The notes beneath the pieces are model-generated. The model worked only from the letters and a program-made list of their open reading frames with translations. It ran no database searches and had not been told where the DNA came from. A stretch of 64,000 nucleotides of DNA from Boletus sp. NGJ. Its lineage: Eukaryota > Basidiomycota > Agaricomycetes > Boletales > Boletaceae. The stretch is taken from NCBI GenBank assembly GCA_019096195.1, contig JAGTXK010000055.1:992001-1056000 (forward strand), given 5' to 3'. The number at the start of each line of letters is the position of its first letter. Within the stretch, counting starts at the first letter, position 1. This document shows positions 59,535 through 64,000 of this stretch, piece after piece. The position numbers and the translations under genes were made by a program.

Positions 59535-61102
59535 TTAAAAGTCAAACTTGATACTGCGATTATCCATCTGTGAAAGCGGCAATGATGTTCGTAAGCCAGA
59601 CCAGCAATCAAAAACTCCACTTTACAGTAATCTCCCCACCCCGATATGAGCCCCGCTTTTTCTTGTTTTTCTCCTTGCGGAACCCAGCACCACGCGTCGC
59701 GATGAGGTCACGATGCGCACGTTCACCATAATCGTTCGCTGCCCCGCCCTGTGACAGTAATGAAGGCTTTGCTCGCGGATGTCAATTCATTACATACCCT
59801 TGCCTCGTAACCATTGTTCAGGAGTTGCTCGGGTGCTAGATCTTGGACTTTGACCCGCTGGAAGCGCTCCTTGACTTTTGGAGGCGGTTTTTCGTTCCAC
59901 TGCGAAGCCCTTGCGTTTTTTTGTGACCCGGTCGCCACAGCAGTTATCACAGCAGCTCCACTTGTTGATATTTTACGCTTTTTCACAGCGCGCGTATCCT
60001 CTCTTGGTTGTGATTCTGAATCCGATTCATCTTCGGATTCCGAGCTTGACTCTGAAGTGCTCGGGCTCTTGTCCTCGGGAGCCTTCGTCCTATCCGAGGG
60101 AACCTTGTTCACGTCATCTTCGTCGCTTGAATCCGAGCTGCTGGAGGAACTGGAGCTGCTAGCGGACGACTCAGCATCGGAACTGTCTGAAGAGCTGTCC
60201 GAGTCCGAATCAGAACTGTCCGACTCGGAGCCCTTGTTCTTATCCTTGGTCGACTGCTGCTTTGGTATCTGGGCGGCTTGTTTGACTACTTCCCGAACAT
60301 TCTCTGTAGCTAAACGTCGATAATCAATGCAGATGGGGAGTAGCGCAGCGAACCTGATGACAATGTGGCACTCGTATCGCGTTCAGCATTTTTTTTGGGC
60401 AATTTCTTGGCTGTAGCCGCCTCGTCCAAGTTGTCCGACTCGTCACTGCTGTCACCACTACCACTGGTATCATTTTCCTTGCTTTCAGAACCTGGGATAA
60501 AATAAGAAAAAAATGGTAGGATCACTTGACGAGAGGCTTACCTGAAGTATCTTCTGAACTAGTTGAAGTTAGTACCCGGCACGTGCACGACGACCCGTCT
60601 CGATGACCTACCTTGGATCAGAATTCGAGCTGTCTTCTGAATCGGAAGAGGAATCTGGTTACATGTTTCGAACGACTGTTGATTGGAACGCGATGCAAGA
60701 AAGCCTCACCATCGGAAGAATCAGAGTCCTCGGACGAGGCTATTGCAGGAACTTAGTCGCGACAACAGAAACGCTACGCATACATACAGTCCGCGTCTCC
60801 ACTGGTGCTTGCATGACTGGCACGTCCCTGAGAGATAGACCGTAAGGATTACTCACGATTTAGTGCTTTCCCTTTGTCTTCCATTCTTTAATGATGTCCT
60901 CGAGTGGTGGTCCTTCCTGTTCTATGTCATCGCGGAGGACGACAACGGGTTTGGCTGCCTTCTTAACAGCTTTCGCGGCTTTATGCTGGGATTGCTGCTT
61001 CAGAAAGCGATAAACGAGGGTATACGTTGCTGTGGAACTGTTGCTCAGCCGCGAACGCAAGTTTGGTGGGCCGTAGGGCTTACCAGCGATGTTTCCTTCC
61101 AT
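59535..61102 (-). CDS. SRP40: SRP40/Nopp140-like nucleolar phosphoprotein
   Basis: Nucleolar chaperone of snoRNPs. N-terminal LisH-like helix TYTLVYRFLKQQSQHKAAKA, then a short basic segment. A long acidic Ser tract lies between 60100 and 60660 (SESSSESEDESDSESQ; NDTSGSGDSSDESDNLDEA), with Lys-rich spacers such as ATAKKLPKKN: alternating CK2-type acidic and basic blocks as in Nopp140. The conserved SRP40 C-terminal domain is intact: FQRVKVQDLAPEQLLNNGYE, then GGAANDYGERAHRDLIATRG, AGFRKEKNKKKRGSYRGGEI, and across an intron TMDNRSIKFDF at the stop (59535-59537). Start 61102 gives MEGNIAGKPYGPPNLRSRL. It is head to head with RIB4, 186 bp. Confidence 0.9.
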
Positions 61103-61288
61103 TGGTCGAATATAAATCTAATAACTCATGCGATGCCTCGAGAACCGACGCGTTTTTTGGTAGCCAACGAACGACTGGTGATAGGAACAAAAAAAAAAAA
61201 AAAGAAAAGGAAGAACGCGACCTATCCACTCCGATTCCCACATCTACGGGCTTGCCGCATTCGACGCCAGACTAACATCTGTACTGCA

Positions 61289-61941
<653 letters not shown>

Positions 61942-62104
61942 ACGGTGGGATGAATAAATATATGTATTGTTGTACGCTGTACTCGTGTAAAATTCGGCAT
62001 TTGTAAAGACCCCTCCTTTCCTCCGGTCGTGTTGGACAACTACTAGATCATTATTCGCATCCATCATCGCCGGGAAGTGCAACGCAGTCGTAACAACACA
62101 CAGA

Positions 62105-63266
62105 ATGAAGAAGAAGGTACGTGCACTCGTTCCATCCATGGAAATGCCTGACTGTATTTCTTATTTCTTCCTCAAGGTTCTCTTAATGGGTGCATCGGGC
62201 AGCGGAAAAACCTCCATGCGTTCTATGATCTTGTGAGCCAAAACTACGCATCATCCACCTACACAGGAATCCCGGTTAACAGCCTCTGAATTAGTTCCAA
62301 TAATCCAGCGTCTTTGACGTCCCGGTTAGGTGCTACCATCGACGTTGAGCAGAACCACGTTCGGTTTCTTGGAGATCTCATCCTCAACTTGTGGGACTGC
62401 GGTGGTCAGGACGCGTTCATGGACTCCTATCTTTCTACGCAGCGCTCCACTATATTCTCGCATGCGGGAGTCATGATCTACGTTTTTGACGTGGAAAGTC
62501 GTGAAATGGCCAAGGACCTAGAGTACTACCGCGACTGTCTCGATGGTTTGTCGCAGTTTAGCAAAGACGCGAGCGTATTCCTCCTAGTCCACAAGATGGA
62601 TTTGGTTCGCGAAGGCGAACGATCCGTCATCTTCCAGCGAAAAGCTGCAGAATTGGAGAAGGCAAGTGGTGATTTCCCTGTCAAGGTGCTCGGGACAAGC
62701 ATATATAATGAGACTTTGTACAAGGCATGCAAAATTTGTCTCTTCCTTTGACGAATCGTGTGTCTGATGTGCTGTACCATAGGCTTGGTCGAGCATTGTC
62801 AACACCTTGATACCCAACGCTCGAAATCTCAATAAGCATCTACGAATATTTGCAGAAGCCTGCAGCGCAACAGAGGTCATCCTCTTTGAGCGTGCCACTT
62901 TTCTAGTTATCGCTACATCATCGTCCTCCGATGCATCCGATTCTGTAGCGACCCATTCTTTAGATCCAAAACGCTATGAACGTACCTCGGAGTTGATCAA
63001 AGCTTTCAAACAGTCATGTTCGCGACTACGTGAGGAGTTCCATTCCCTAGAGATGGAGCTCGCAGAATTCACCGCGGTACTGGATGAAATGACAAAGAAT
63101 ACCTATGTTTTGGTTGTGGTCCATAATCCAGTCGTCGGTAAGGGGAGTTGGAGATAATATTTCTGCCCGCTAAATCGCCTGCCCAGAAACCGCAGCAATC
63201 AAGATGAATATTCGAATGGCAAAGAGAAAATTCGAAGAGCTGCAAGGGGATACATTGGTGTCGTAG
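62105..63266 (+). CDS. GTR1: Rag GTPase Gtr1/RagA
   Basis: Small GTPase that, with Gtr2/RagC, signals amino-acid sufficiency to TORC1 on the vacuole. Exon 1 encodes only MKKK; then VLLMGASGSGKTSMRSMI (P-loop), joined to FSNNPASLTSRLGATIDVEQ (switch I Thr). Next: HVRFLGDLILNLWDCGGQDA (switch II), FMDSYLSTQRSTIFSHAGVM, IYVFDVESREMAKDLEYY and LLVHKMDLVREGER (HKMD base motif). VLGTSIYNETLYKA is followed by an intron and WSSIVNTLIPNARNL. The roadblock-like C-terminal domain has IFAEACSATEVILFERATFL and ELAEFTAVLDEMTKNTYVLV, and the last exon begins ETAAIKMNIRMAKRKFEEL. The HKMD and IDVEQ features place it with RagA/Gtr1, not RagC. Confidence 0.95.
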
Positions 63267-63555
63267 GAAGAACTGGCATATGTTGTCACAGGCCCTCAAG
63301 CGCCACTTCTTGACGATGTCTTGTTAACTGCCATATTTCTGTGCCAAGACACAGGAAACAGCAAAGGTGACTGTATCCGATTAAGTGGAAGCCGAAAGCT
63401 TTAAACATTGACAACAGCAGTGGATTGCAGAATGTTTCATGCATAATAATTATTCAGCAAAAGGCCGCTGGATCTAGCTACGAAGAACGAACACGGTTTT
63501 ATACAGATAATGACATTTACATAGGTATGACTGCATCATGTATATTATCGTCCCT

Positions 63556-64000
63556 CTATTCTCTGGTATCTGCATTTATCTCCTGGAGATGCAAGTCTTC
63601 ACGTAAAAGATGTTCTATGCCTGAATACTGGACCAGGGTTCCCATCAAAGCCTGGTCCCTTCCGATAGGTACCACTGCGTATTCGATGATGGATACACCA
63701 GTGTTTAGGCAGTGTCCGATCTCAACACCCTCGCGACAAGCCACCACACCATGGGCCTCTAACGCCGAAAGGAGGACTGCGATCCATGCACCATGGGAGA
63801 CTACGAGGATGTTGTGCGGCTGTTCTGCAGGGGTACCTGCCTCAAGCACTGAAGTCATGTACTCCACGATCGATCTCGAATACCACACCAGACACCTCGC
63901 AGTAAAGTTGGGGATTGTCTCCATCAATGTTGCTCGCTTATTTGATCGCGCCACTTGCCCTTGTAATTCACCCATATACTACTGCGCCAACGTGACAATT
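63556..64000 (-). CDS. Histidine phosphatase (phosphoglycerate mutase-like) family, 5' end outside window
   Basis: C-terminal part of a branch-1 histidine phosphatase. The conserved second-His block HNILVVSHGAWIAVLLSALE is present, preceded by WYSRSIVEYMTSVLE and followed by CLNTGVSIIEYAVVPI. This order fits the PGM/TIGAR/cobalamin-phosphatase group. The catalytic RHG motif should lie beyond the right edge. The frame is open to at least 63975, and an intron or the exon border may fall there. Substrate unknown. Confidence 0.75.

Overview
The window is nuclear DNA from a filamentous basidiomycete, most likely an Agaricomycete. Almost every gene is cut by several GT-AG introns of about 41 to 65 nt, genes are packed tightly, and the set includes lineage markers: a WC-2 type PAS-GATA light regulator, a DASH subunit (Dad3), PAC1/LIS1, a Clp1-like protein and a YTH-domain protein. 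I could not assign an order or genus. I see no mobile element, virus-like element, CRISPR array, rRNA or convincing tRNA. Product names rest on motifs and conserved blocks read by eye; no database search was possible. Outer coordinates are the first and last coding bases as I reconstruct them, and introns lie inside.

Layout. 1-7.5 kb: HFM1/MER3 meiotic helicase (cut by the left edge), CKS1, and an M16 insulinase (STE23/IDE). 7.6-11.2 kb: a 1,106-residue orphan with a C-terminal membrane segment. 12.4-19.2 kb: indoleamine 2,3-dioxygenase, 3-hydroxyisobutyryl-CoA hydrolase, and tubulin cofactor E. 19.7-27.1 kb: an SR splicing factor, NFS1 cysteine desulfurase, NECAP, and a CWF19-like protein. 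27.2-34.8 kb: a PLP aminotransferase, arginase, isovaleryl-CoA dehydrogenase, and IPK1. 35-43 kb: an AGC-like kinase, ARPC1, Dad3, a Clp1-like protein, WC-2, and a short-chain dehydrogenase. 43.4-51.8 kb: a giant kinesin and PAC1/LIS1. 52-54.2 kb: a head-to-head pair corresponding to the two halves of the plant Tm-1 protein, both broken. 54.5-64 kb: a YTH protein, TilS-like lysidine synthetase, SRP40/Nopp140, lumazine synthase (RIB4), GTR1/RagA, and a histidine phosphatase cut by the right edge.

These are mostly housekeeping genes, not one pathway cluster. Shared themes are mitochondrial metabolism (valine and leucine breakdown, Fe-S assembly, probably tRNA modification), the cytoskeleton (kinesin, LIS1, ARPC1, TBCE, Dad3), RNA processing (SR protein, CWF19, YTH, SRP40) and nutrient signalling (RagA, arginase). 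Ten neighbouring pairs are head to head, four with under 100 bp between start codons. The most unusual items are the decayed Tm-1-like pair, a 10-nt microexon in arginase, a tandem pair of dyad elements in the aminotransferase/arginase promoter, and a probable GC-AG intron in the kinesin.
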